DNA of 64,000 nt from JAGRKR01 sp041397725. GTDB taxonomy: Bacteria > Pseudomonadota > Alphaproteobacteria > Rhizobiales > Hyphomicrobiaceae. Below, one piece after another: positions 50,598 through 59,209 of this stretch. The notes under the pieces are model-generated. The model was not told the origin of the DNA. It did no database searches and saw nothing but the letters and a program-made list of their open reading frames with translations. Position 1 is the stretch's first letter. Each line of letters starts with the position of its first letter. Position numbers and translations under genes: made by a program. The stretch lies in contig JAWKVZ010000008.1 in assembly GCA_041397725.1 (NCBI GenBank), positions 107,355-171,354 on the forward strand, written 5' to 3'.

Positions 50598-51689
50598 ATG
50601 CACGATCCATATCCGCCAGCCCCGTGTCGCAGGCACGGTGCTTTGTCGGTCGCCCGTCTCGTCTCCGGCGCCCGTCTCGTCTCCGGCGAAAGCGAGGCCG
50701 CGCACGGAAACCGCGTCCGCGATGGGGGCGCGCCGCGAGATCTCCTCCGCATTTCCGGCGACCGGGAGGAGGGCACGCCGCGGCCGCCATTGTCCCCATC
50801 TGACGGCGCGCCCCCGTCCAGCGCCTCCCTGGCGGTAGCCGGGGTCCCGGCGCGGCGTGCACTGCTCGAAGGGCTGCAGACCCGCATCCGCTTGCTCGAG
50901 CGCTGGCAGAGGCGGGGCGCTGCCGCGGCGCATGCCGCTCCCGATGCGGAGGCTCACCGATCCCCGTGCCATGCCTCCGGCGGCGCTCGCGCGGCGGCGA
51001 CCTGGACATTCGGGCTTCCCCGGCTCGACGCGATGCTGCCCGGAGGCGGTCTCGATACGGCCGCTCTCCACGAGGTCAAGCCGGTGGACTATGCGCATGC
51101 CGCGGCCGCGCGCGTGCTGGTCCTGTCTCTTGCGGCGCGTCGGCTCGCAGACACGGCCGGCCGTCTGCTGCTCTGGTGCGAGACGCGCCGGACGGTGCAG
51201 GAGCATGGCCGTCTTCATGCGCCGGGGCTCGGCGATCTCGGGCTCCCGCCCGAGCGTGTGCTCATGGTCGAGACCCGGTGCGAGCGCGATCTCTTATGGG
51301 CCATGGAGGAAGGGCTGCGCTCTCCGGCGATAGCGCTGGTGATCGGGACGCCGGCAGCCGTCGATATCGTGGCGGCGCGGCGTCTGGCGCTCAGGGCGGG
51401 AGAGCAGGGGGCGCCCTGTCTGTTGCTGACGGCGCACGACACGCCTGCGGCCCTGGCCGCGACGAGCCGTTGGCGCGTGGCGGCGGCGGGCAGCACTCCC
51501 CATGCTCCTTTCGATGCCGCCGCGCCGGGGCGACGGTGCTGGCGGCTCACGCTCGAGCGCTGCCGGCATGGGCCGGAGGCGGTGGAGGTGATCACGGAAT
51601 GGTCGCATGAAGCGCTTCGTTTCGATCTGGCTGCCCCGCTGGCCGGCCGAGCGGCTGAGGCGGGTCCGGCCCGGCTGCATGCCCGCTGA
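50598..51689 (+). CDS. imuA: ImuA, SOS mutasome accessory protein
   Basis: From ATG 50598 the product has 363 residues. The conserved ImuA part starts near residue 130 (TFGLPRLDAMLPGGGLDTAA) and continues with ALHEVKP, RVLVLSLAARRLADTAGRLL and LIVIGTP-like ALVIGTPAAVD, a RecA-like ATP-binding relic. The first 100 residues are unusual and contain a direct repeat (ARLVSGARLVSG). ImuA, ImuB and DnaE2 form an error-prone translesion complex. The start is inferred from the promoter; GTG or TTG starts further in cannot be excluded. It overlaps imuB by 83 bases. Confidence 0.82.
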   Translation: MHDPYPPAPCRRHGALSVARLVSGARLVSGESEAAHGNRVRDGGAPRDLLRISGDREEGTPRPPLSPSDGAPPSSASLAVAGVPARRALLEGLQTRIRLLERWQRRGAAAAHAAPDAEAHRSPCHASGGARAAATWTFGLPRLDAMLPGGGLDTAALHEVKPVDYAHAAAARVLVLSLAARRLADTAGRLLLWCETRRTVQEHGRLHAPGLGDLGLPPERVLMVETRCERDLLWAMEEGLRSPAIALVIGTPAAVDIVAARRLALRAGEQGAPCLLLTAHDTPAALAATSRWRVAAAGSTPHAPFDAAAPGRRCWRLTLERCRHGPEAVEVITEWSHEALRFDLAAPLAGRAAEAGPARLHAR

Positions 51690-53244
51690 TGCTCCCTTCG
51701 CGCTGACGGCCCACGGCGAGGGAGGCATCGTCATCACGGCGGTGAATGCCTGCGCGGAGGCCGAGGGGGTGCGTGTAGGCCAGCGTCTCGCCGACGTGCG
51801 GGCGGCCCTGCCGGGGCTCGCCTCGGCGCCGGCCGAGCCCGACGAGGACGCGCGTGCGCTCGTTCTCCTCGCGCGCTGGGCCGGGCGCTATGCACCGGCG
51901 CGCAACGTCGAGGGGGCGGATGGTCTCTGGCTGGAGACGACGGGTGTGGCGCACCTTTTCGGCGGCGAGGCCGCCATGCTGGAGGACGTGCATCGCCGGC
52001 TGGCGCGGCCGCGAGGCGGTCTGGCGGCATGTGGCTTCACCGTGCGCAGCGGGCTCGCCGATACCCCCGAGGCCGCCTTCGCGCTGGCGCGCTTCGCGAC
52101 CTCCGCCGCCCGGCCTTTCGCCGTCGCCCCGCCCGGCCGGCAGGCGGAGGCGCTGGCCGGTCTGCCGGTCGCGGGGCTCGGGCTCGAGGCGGAGACGGTG
52201 CTCCTGCTCGGACGTCTCGGGCTGAAGCGCATCGGCCAGCTCTACGGTCTGCCGCGCGCAGCGCTCGAGCGTCGCTTCCGCGGCGTCGCGGGGCGGGGGC
52301 GGTTGGCAGAGACGGCGAGCTTTTCGGTCTTGCGCGCGCTCGATGCCGCGCTCGGGCTGCTGGCGCTGCCACGCCGGCCGCTGGTCGAGCCGCCGGCCTT
52401 CGTCGTGCGCCAGGCCTTCGCCGAGCCGCTCGTCACGGCGACCCCGCTGACAAACGTGGTCAACCGCCTGGCGCACGAGCTCTGTCGCCTCCTCGCCGAT
52501 ACCGCGCAAGGGGCGCGCCGGCTCGGCCTCGCGCTCTATCGCACGGATGCGACGGTCATCGAGATCACGGTCGGCACCAGCCTGCCGTGCCGCGAGCCCG
52601 CCCACCTTCTGCACCTCGTCGAGCGGCGGCTCGAGGACGTCGATGCGGGTTTTGGCATCGATCTGGTGGTGCTGGCGGCGCTCGCCGTCGAGGCGATGTC
52701 GGTCGAGCAGGGGCGTCTCGACGGGGGCGAGGGCGGGGCCGCCGTCGCCGATCCGGCGCCTCTCGTCGATCGTCTGGCGAACAGGCTCGGCGCCGAGGCG
52801 GTGCTCCGGCTCACCGCAGGGGCGAGCCATGTGCCCGAGCGGGCGGGTGGACGCGAGCCGGTCTGGCGCGCGCGCCGGGCAGAGCTGGCGACGAGGCCTC
52901 CGCCCCGTCCGCCCCGGCCACCGCTGCTGCTCGAGCCGCCGGAGCCGATCGGCGTGCTCGCGGAGGTTCCGGAAGGCCCGCCAGTGCGCTTCACCTGGCG
53001 CCGCAAGACGCGCACCATCGTGCGTTTCGAAGGGCCGGAGCGGATCGCCGGCGAATGGTGGCGCGATCTTGTCGGGGGTGGGCTTGACGGCGGCGATGCT
53101 GGCCGGCGGCGCGCCCGCACACGCGACTACTATCGTATCGAGGATCGCGATGGCGGGCGTTACTGGGTGTTCCGGGACGGGCTCTACGGCGAAGGAGAAG
53201 AGGAGCGCCCGCCTGTCTGGTACCTGCACGGGCTCTTCGGTTGA
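51607..53244 (+). CDS. imuB: ImuB, inactive Y-family polymerase
   Basis: The 545-residue protein begins MKRFVSIWLPRWPAERLRR and belongs to the Y-family fold, but like other ImuB proteins it lacks the acidic metal-binding residues of DinB (no ...D.DCFFA... motif at the N-terminus; FALTAHGEGGIVITAVNACA instead). Helix-hairpin-helix residues LLLGRLGLKRIGQLYGLPR and a little-finger region follow. A C-terminal tail (WYLHGLFG) may bind the beta clamp. It bridges DnaE2 and the clamp in mutasomes. The start overlaps the end of imuA. Confidence 0.93.
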   Translation: MKRFVSIWLPRWPAERLRRVRPGCMPADAPFALTAHGEGGIVITAVNACAEAEGVRVGQRLADVRAALPGLASAPAEPDEDARALVLLARWAGRYAPARNVEGADGLWLETTGVAHLFGGEAAMLEDVHRRLARPRGGLAACGFTVRSGLADTPEAAFALARFATSAARPFAVAPPGRQAEALAGLPVAGLGLEAETVLLLGRLGLKRIGQLYGLPRAALERRFRGVAGRGRLAETASFSVLRALDAALGLLALPRRPLVEPPAFVVRQAFAEPLVTATPLTNVVNRLAHELCRLLADTAQGARRLGLALYRTDATVIEITVGTSLPCREPAHLLHLVERRLEDVDAGFGIDLVVLAALAVEAMSVEQGRLDGGEGGAAVADPAPLVDRLANRLGAEAVLRLTAGASHVPERAGGREPVWRARRAELATRPPPRPPRPPLLLEPPEPIGVLAEVPEGPPVRFTWRRKTRTIVRFEGPERIAGEWWRDLVGGGLDGGDAGRRRARTRDYYRIEDRDGGRYWVFRDGLYGEGEEERPPVWYLHGLFG

Positions 53245-53287
53245 GAGCGGCCGAGCGCACTCCCGGCGCGATCCGGCGAGCGGCCTT

Positions 53288-53896
53288 TCACATGCTGCGC
53301 GAAGAACGCCTGAGCCGGAAGGCCAGGATGAGCAGGGCGACCTGCGACACGAGAAGGATCACAAGCCGCTCCGAGCCGGGCATCGGCTGCGCGTTGCCGG
53401 AGATGCTCTCAAAGAAGCCCGTTTTGTCGATGGCCAGCAGCAGGAAGAACGAGGCGAGGAACCAGAACGTGAACCGGCGGCGGGAGACGAGGCCTGCACG
53501 TCCGGGGATCAGCGAATAAAGCGCCAGCGTCGAAACCGTACCGACGAGGCTCCTGATGATCAGGCGGACGTCCTCGGCGAGTTGCTCGAGGCAGGCCTTG
53601 AAAAGCGGGCGCAGGATGTCCGTGACGAAGGTCCAGGCGTTGAGCTTGTTCACGCGCCAGATCTCGTCCCGAAGGGCCGGTTTGGCTGTGCCGTAAACCT
53701 CTCCGGCGCGCGCGATGATGTCCTTTTCCGTATCTGTGCCGGCGTGATGCGACCGTGGGCGCGACGTCGGCAGCTGGGATGCCTCGCGGCTTGCTTCGCG
53801 CGTCCCGAGGGCCGAGGCCCGCGTGAGGCCGTGGCATGCGGGCCGTATCCCTTGCCAGTCGTGCGGTCGCACATTAAAAGAACATAATGAGAACAT
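53288..53896 (-). CDS. Putative membrane protein in the SOS cluster
   Basis: The minus-strand frame of 202 codons ends with three hydrophobic segments: IIRSLVGTVSTLALYSLIPG, FTFWFLASFFLLLAID and RLVILLVSQVALLILAF, then a basic tail. Residues 60-120 contain DEIWRVNKLNAWTFVTDIL and LEQLAEDVRLIIRS. I do not recognise the family. ATG 53896 lies in the LexA box shared with dnaE2; as the first 50 residues look non-coding, the true start may be GTG 53653 (121 residues) or between. It interrupts the usual imuB-dnaE2 order. Confidence 0.5.
   Translation of the reverse strand: MFSLCSFNVRPHDWQGIRPACHGLTRASALGTREASREASQLPTSRPRSHHAGTDTEKDIIARAGEVYGTAKPALRDEIWRVNKLNAWTFVTDILRPLFKACLEQLAEDVRLIIRSLVGTVSTLALYSLIPGRAGLVSRRRFTFWFLASFFLLLAIDKTGFFESISGNAQPMPGSERLVILLVSQVALLILAFRLRRSSRSM
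53852..53894. promoter_or_regulatory. dnaE2 promoter with LexA box over the start codon
   Basis: GAACATAATGAGAAC at 53880-53894 is GAAC-N7-GAAC, and the dnaE2 start codon (53887) lies inside it. TTGCCA at 53852-53857 and TAAAAG at 53875-53880 are 17 bases apart and would start transcription near the ATG itself, suggesting a leaderless mRNA. On the minus strand the same box lies at the start of the membrane-protein frame. Confidence 0.8.
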
Positions 53897-56800
53897 TATT
53901 CCCGGCGCCGGCCTATGCCGAGCTGCAGGTGACGAGCAATTTCTCGTTCCTGCAGGGCGGCTCGCACCCCGAGGAGCTGGTGGCGCAGGCGAAGGCGCTC
54001 GGACTTGCCGGGCTCGCCGTCACGGATCGCAACACGCTCGCCGGCGTGGTGCGCGCCCACGCGGCGGCCAAGGAGGTCGGCCTGCGCCTCGTCATCGGCG
54101 CCCGCCTCGACCTCGAGGATGCGCCGAGCCTCTTGTGCCTGCCGACGGACCGGGCCGCCTACGGCCGGCTCTGCCGGCTCTTGTCGCTCGGCAAGCTCCG
54201 GGCCGAGAAGGGCGCCTGCGTGCTGCGTCTCGCCGATCTCGCGGAGCACGCCGAGGGACAGATCCTGATCGCGCTGGCGCCGGAGGACTGGGACTGGCGG
54301 CAGGAGACGGCCGGGGTTGAGAAGAGCGGGCGGCGCGGCAGCGGAGATGGCGGAGACGGGGGCGAAAGCCTCGAGCCCGCTCTCCGGCGCCTGCGCGCTG
54401 CGCTCGGCGAAACGCCTCTCCACCTCGCCGCCTCGCACGCCTACCGCGGCGACGATCGCGCCCGCATCGCCGCGCTGGCGCATCTGGCGGAGCGCTGCGG
54501 GACGCCGCTCGTCGCCACCGGCGACGTGCTCTATCACGCCGCCCATCGCCGCCCGCTCGCCGACGTGCTGACCTGCATCCGCACGCACTGCACCATCGCC
54601 GAGGCAGGGCTGCGTCTCGCCGCCAACGCCGAGCGCCATCTCAAGAACGCGCGCACCATGCTGCGCCTCTTCAAGGGCCACGAGGCGGCCGTCGCACGCA
54701 CGCTCGAGATTCTGGAGGCCTGCCGCTTCTCCCTCGACGAGCTCGTCTACGAGTATCCCGACGAGCCCGTGCCGGCGGGGCGCACGGCGCAGTCGTACCT
54801 TGCCGAGCTGGCCGAGCGGGGGGCGCGCTGGCGCTTTCCGGACGGGGTGCCGGAGCGCATCAGGGACCTCATCGCCAAGGAGCTGGAGCTTATCGAGGCG
54901 CTCGGCTACGCGCCCTATTTCCTCACCGTACACGACATCGTGGTGTTCGCCAGGAGCCGCGGCATCCTCTGCCAGGGGCGCGGCTCGGCCGCCAACTCCG
55001 TGGTCTGCTACTGCCTCGCCATCACCAACGTCGACCCGACCGAGATCGACCTCCTGTTCGAGCGCTTCATCTCGCCCGAGCGCAAGGAGCCGCCCGATAT
55101 CGACGTGGACTTCGAGCACGAGCGCCGCGAGGAAGTGATCCAGTACATCTATGCCCGCTACGGCCGCGCGCGCGCGGGCCTCACGGCCACCGTCATCTCC
55201 TACCGGGCGCGCTCGGCGGTGCGCGAGGTCGGCAAGGCCATGGGGCTGTCGGAGGATACGGTGGCCGCGCTCGCCGGCATGGTCTGGGGCACGCGGTCGG
55301 GCGGGGCGCTGCCCGAGGCCCACGTGCGCGAGGCGGGGCTCGATCCTTCCGATCCGCTGCTCGCCCGCGTGCTGGAGCTCGCCGACGAGCTCATCGGCTT
55401 TCCGCGCCATCTCTCCCAGCACGTCGGCGGCTTCGTGCTGACGCGCGGGGCCTTGAGCGAGGTCGTGCCGATCGGCAACGCCGCCATGGCGGACCGCACC
55501 TTCATCGAGTGGGACAAGGACGACATCGACACGCTCGGCCTGCTCAAGGTGGACGTGCTCGGTCTCGGCATGCTGGCCTGCATCCATCGCGCCTTCGATC
55601 TGATCGAGCACCATCATGGACGCCGGCTGACGCTCGCCTCGGTGCCGCGCGACGATGCCGCCGTCTACGACATGCTCTGCCGGGCGGATTCGATCGGCGT
55701 CTTCCAGGTCGAGAGCCGCGCGCAGATGAACATGCTGCCGCGCCTGAAGCCCCGCAATTTCTACGATCTCGTCATCGAGGTGGCGATCGTGCGGCCGGGA
55801 CCCATACAGGGGGACATGGTGCACCCCTATCTGAGGCGCCGCTCGGGGCTCGAGCCGGAAGACTATCCCTCGCCGGCGCCCGAGCACGGCCCCGCCGACG
55901 AGCTCCGCCAGATCCTCGGCAAGACCAAGGGCGTGCCGCTCTTCCAGGAGCAGGCGATGCGCATCGCGCTGGTGGCGGCGCGCTTCACCAGCGCCGAGGT
56001 CAACGAGCTTCGCAAGGCCATGGCCACCTTCCGGCGCAAGGGCACCATCGGGCTGCTGGAGGAGAAGATGGTGTCGCGCATGGTGGCGCGCGGCTACGAT
56101 CCGGCCTTCGCGGCGCGCTGCTTCAACCAGATCAAGGGCTTCGGCGAATACGGCTTTCCCGAGAGCCACGCCGCGAGCTTCGCCCACCTCGTCTACGTCT
56201 CGTCCTGGCTCAAGTGCCACTACCCCGCGGCCTTCGCGGCGGCGCTCGTCAACTCGCAGCCCATGGGTTTCTACGCCCCGGCCCAGATCGTACGCGACGC
56301 GCGCGAGCACGGCGTGGCGGTGCGCGAGGTCGACGTCAACCACTCCGACTGGGACTGCACGCTGGAGCCGGACGCGCCCTTTCCCGTGTCACCGCCGGAC
56401 CGCAGTGCGGGGCGTCTCAGGACGCCGCTCACCGCCATCCCGCAGCCGGCGCTTCGCCTCGGTCTCAGCCAGATCGACGGGCTCGGCGAGGAGGCCGCGC
56501 GCCGGCTCGTCGCCGCCCGCGCTGCCGAGGCGCGCCCCTTCGCCGATGTGCACGACCTGTGGCTGCGCAGCGGGCTCGGCCAGCCTGTACTGGAACGGCT
56601 GGCGGCGGCCGACGCCTTCCGCTCCCTGGGGCTCGACCGCCGGCAGGCGCTCTGGGAGGTGAAGGGGCTCGCGGGCGGCGCGCCGCTGCCGCTCTTCGCC
56701 TGGAGCCGGGCCGGGGAAGCGGGCGCGGAGCCGGCCGTGGCGCTGCCGGCGATGGCGCTCGGCGAGCATGTCGTCAACGACTACCAGACGCTGCGCCTGT

Positions 56801-57300
56801 CGCTGAAGGCGCACCCGATGAGCTTCCTGAGAAGCGATCTCGTACGCCGCCGCGTGCGGGCCTGCGCCGACCTCACCACGCTGCGGGACGGCGCCTTCGT
56901 CGCCCTGGCGGGCGTGGTGCTGGTGCGCCAGCGGCCGGGCTCCGCCAAGGGCGTGGTGTTCATGACGCTCGAGGACGAGACGGGCGTCGCCAACGCCGTC
57001 ATCTGGCCGAAGGCGCTGGAGCGCTTCCGCAAGGTGGTGATGCGCGCCCGCCTCATCCTCATCCACGGCCGCATCCAGCGCCACGAGGACATCATCCACG
57101 TCGTCGCCGCTCGCCTCGAGGACTGCAGCGACTGGCTGCTCCGGTTGTCGGCCGAGGCCGGGGCCATGCCGGTGCCCATCGCCAACGCCGACGAGGTGCT
57201 GCGCCCCGAGCCCGGCTCCGCCCGCGGCAGCCTCGCCCCCGCCGGCCGCCGCCACCCCCGCGACGAGCGCATCATTCCGAAGTCGCGGGATTTCCATTGA
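53887..57300 (+). CDS. dnaE2: Error-prone DNA polymerase III alpha subunit DnaE2 (ImuC)
   Basis: The 1137-residue protein has an N-terminal PHP domain (AYAELQVTSNFSFLQGGSHP) and the C-family polymerase core: ILCQGRGSAANSVVCYCLAI, the catalytic aspartates in PPDIDVDFEHERREEVIQYI (Asp404 and Asp406), VLGLGMLACIHRAFDLI, GKTKGVPLFQEQAMRIALVA and FGEYGFPESHAASFAHLVY. A helix-hairpin-helix and an OB fold (VALAGVVLVRQRPGSAKG) close it. It copies past lesions with ImuB. No other start leaves the PHP motif intact, so 53887 stands despite the overlapping LexA box. Confidence 0.96.
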   Translation: MRTLFPAPAYAELQVTSNFSFLQGGSHPEELVAQAKALGLAGLAVTDRNTLAGVVRAHAAAKEVGLRLVIGARLDLEDAPSLLCLPTDRAAYGRLCRLLSLGKLRAEKGACVLRLADLAEHAEGQILIALAPEDWDWRQETAGVEKSGRRGSGDGGDGGESLEPALRRLRAALGETPLHLAASHAYRGDDRARIAALAHLAERCGTPLVATGDVLYHAAHRRPLADVLTCIRTHCTIAEAGLRLAANAERHLKNARTMLRLFKGHEAAVARTLEILEACRFSLDELVYEYPDEPVPAGRTAQSYLAELAERGARWRFPDGVPERIRDLIAKELELIEALGYAPYFLTVHDIVVFARSRGILCQGRGSAANSVVCYCLAITNVDPTEIDLLFERFISPERKEPPDIDVDFEHERREEVIQYIYARYGRARAGLTATVISYRARSAVREVGKAMGLSEDTVAALAGMVWGTRSGGALPEAHVREAGLDPSDPLLARVLELADELIGFPRHLSQHVGGFVLTRGALSEVVPIGNAAMADRTFIEWDKDDIDTLGLLKVDVLGLGMLACIHRAFDLIEHHHGRRLTLASVPRDDAAVYDMLCRADSIGVFQVESRAQMNMLPRLKPRNFYDLVIEVAIVRPGPIQGDMVHPYLRRRSGLEPEDYPSPAPEHGPADELRQILGKTKGVPLFQEQAMRIALVAARFTSAEVNELRKAMATFRRKGTIGLLEEKMVSRMVARGYDPAFAARCFNQIKGFGEYGFPESHAASFAHLVYVSSWLKCHYPAAFAAALVNSQPMGFYAPAQIVRDAREHGVAVREVDVNHSDWDCTLEPDAPFPVSPPDRSAGRLRTPLTAIPQPALRLGLSQIDGLGEEAARRLVAARAAEARPFADVHDLWLRSGLGQPVLERLAAADAFRSLGLDRRQALWEVKGLAGGAPLPLFAWSRAGEAGAEPAVALPAMALGEHVVNDYQTLRLSLKAHPMSFLRSDLVRRRVRACADLTTLRDGAFVALAGVVLVRQRPGSAKGVVFMTLEDETGVANAVIWPKALERFRKVVMRARLILIHGRIQRHEDIIHVVAARLEDCSDWLLRLSAEAGAMPVPIANADEVLRPEPGSARGSLAPAGRRHPRDERIIPKSRDFH

Positions 57301-57406
57301 GCGAGGCGTGCGCTCGTGGTGCTGCCAGGACGCCACCCCGTGCCAGCACGACGGCGTCATGCTAACGTGCGCCCCGTCCAGGCCAACCAGCGAGAGCCCC
57401 CCGATC

Positions 57407-59194
57407 ATGCCGAGCCTTCTCCGACGCGGTTCCGCGCGCGCCCAGGGCGTCCGGCGCGCTCGCGTGCTCGCGGGGGCCGTCGCGCTCCTCTCGCTCGCAG
57501 GCGCACTGCCCGCTGCGGCGCAGACGCGCGCCGCGCCGGAGCGCGAGACGGGGCGCACCGAGAAGCCGCTCGTCCGCTCGGCGCGCTACATGGTCTCGGC
57601 CGCCAATCCGCTCGCCGTCGAGGCCGGGCTCGAGATGCTCCGGGCCGGCGGCAATGCCGTCGACGCGGCCATCGCCGTCCAGCTCGTGCTCAATCTGGTG
57701 GAGCCGCAGTCGTCGGGCATCGGTGGCGGCGCCTTCATCCTGTTCTGGGACCAAAAGGCCCGCCAGCTCCGCACCTACGACGGCCGCGAGACGGCGCCCG
57801 CCGCGGCGCGCCCCGAGCGCTTCCTCAAGGCCGACGGCCGGCCGATGCCGCTCCGCGAGGCGATCTTCAGTGGCTCCAGCGTCGGCGTGCCGGGGCTCGT
57901 CGCCGTCATGGCGCTCACCCACAAGCAGCATGGGCGGCTGCCCTGGGCGCGCTTGTTCGCGCCGGCTATCCGGCTCGCCGAGGAGGGCTTCCAGGTCTCG
58001 CCGCGCCTGCACGTCCTGCTGCGCTGGATCGGCCCCACCGGCTTCTCGCCACGGGCCCGGCGCTATTTCTTCGACGCCGACGGCAGCGCGCGGACCATCG
58101 GCTCCCGCCTCAAGAACCCCGAGTTCGCCCGCACGCTCAGAGAGATCGCGACCGGCGGCGAGGCGGCCTTCTACCGCGGACGCATCGCCCGTGAGATCGT
58201 GGCGGCCGTGCGCGCCGCCGCCCGTCATCCCGGCGACATGACCGAGGCGGACGTCGCCGGCTACCGCGCCAGGGAGCGCCCGCCCGTCTGCATCGCGTAT
58301 CGCCAACGGCGGGTGTGCGGCATGGGGCCGCCGTCGTCGGGCGGGCTGACGGTGGCCATGGCGCTGAAGCTCGTCGAGCCCTTCGAGCTCGGACGACGAC
58401 CGCTCGACGTGCGCGGGGTGCATGTCCTGACCGAGGCCCAGAAGCTCGCCTATGCCGACCGCGACCGCTACATGGCCGACGCCGATGTCGTGCCCGTACC
58501 GGTGAGCGGCTTGCTCGATCCGGCCTATCTCGACAGCCGGCGACGCCTCATCCGTCCGCTCAGAGCCGGTCCGAAGGCCAGTCCGGGCCGGCCGCCGGGG
58601 GTCGGCATCCCGCCGGGCCGCGATGGCACGCGGGAGCGCAAAGGCACGAGCCACATCTCCATCGTCGACGCCGATGGCAACGCGGTCTCCATGACGACGA
58701 CCATCGAGGGCGCCTTCGGCTCGCGCCAGTGGGCGGCGGGCTTCCTGCTCAACAACGAGCTCACCGATTTTTCGCTGCGCCCGCGCGACGCCGACGGCCG
58801 GCCGATCGCCAACCGCGTGCAGGGCGGCAAGCGCCCGCGCAGCTCCATGGCCCCGACCATCGTCTTCGACGCCAAGGGCGAGGTCGAGGCCGTGCTCGGC
58901 TCGCCGGGCGGCAGTCGGATTATCCTTTACGTGCTGAAATCCCTCGTGGCGCTCATCGACTGGGGCATGGATGCCCAGGCGGCCGCGGCACTCGTGAACT
59001 TCGGCAGCCGCAACGGCCCCTTCGAGGTGGAGCATGGCCGCGACGGTCCGTGGCTCGCTCTCAAGATGCGCGCGCTCGGCCATGAGGTGACGCCGTCCTT
59101 CCTGGTCTCGGGCACGCATATCGTGGTACGTCGCGGCGGGCGCCTGGAAGGCGGCGCCGACCCGAGGCGCGAGGGCGTGGCGCGGGGGGAGTGA
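57407..59194 (+). CDS. ggt: Gamma-glutamyltransferase
   Basis: The 595-residue precursor has a signal peptide (RARVLAGAVALLSLAGALPA) and a large subunit with MVSAANPLAVEAGLEMLRAG, NLVEPQSSGIGGGAFILFWD and YDGRETAPAAA, then the autocleavage site before Thr414 in KGTSHISIVDADGNAVSMTT, the nucleophile of the small subunit, with GSPGGSRIILYVL near the end. It hydrolyses or transfers gamma-glutamyl groups of glutathione in the periplasm. A start at 57407 (MPSLLRRGS) is the best fit to a secretory N-terminus. It precedes the thiamine genes by 15 bases. Confidence 0.93.
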   Translation: MPSLLRRGSARAQGVRRARVLAGAVALLSLAGALPAAAQTRAAPERETGRTEKPLVRSARYMVSAANPLAVEAGLEMLRAGGNAVDAAIAVQLVLNLVEPQSSGIGGGAFILFWDQKARQLRTYDGRETAPAAARPERFLKADGRPMPLREAIFSGSSVGVPGLVAVMALTHKQHGRLPWARLFAPAIRLAEEGFQVSPRLHVLLRWIGPTGFSPRARRYFFDADGSARTIGSRLKNPEFARTLREIATGGEAAFYRGRIAREIVAAVRAAARHPGDMTEADVAGYRARERPPVCIAYRQRRVCGMGPPSSGGLTVAMALKLVEPFELGRRPLDVRGVHVLTEAQKLAYADRDRYMADADVVPVPVSGLLDPAYLDSRRRLIRPLRAGPKASPGRPPGVGIPPGRDGTRERKGTSHISIVDADGNAVSMTTTIEGAFGSRQWAAGFLLNNELTDFSLRPRDADGRPIANRVQGGKRPRSSMAPTIVFDAKGEVEAVLGSPGGSRIILYVLKSLVALIDWGMDAQAAAALVNFGSRNGPFEVEHGRDGPWLALKMRALGHEVTPSFLVSGTHIVVRRGGRLEGGADPRREGVARGE

Positions 59195-59209
59195 GGCTCG
59201 GAGGCAGAC

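Noticed and set aside
57301..59209. Thiamine-pyrophosphate riboswitch before thiO
   Set aside because: I looked for the CTGAGA and related conserved boxes before ggt and thiO and found none; the ggt-thiO gap is only 15 bases.
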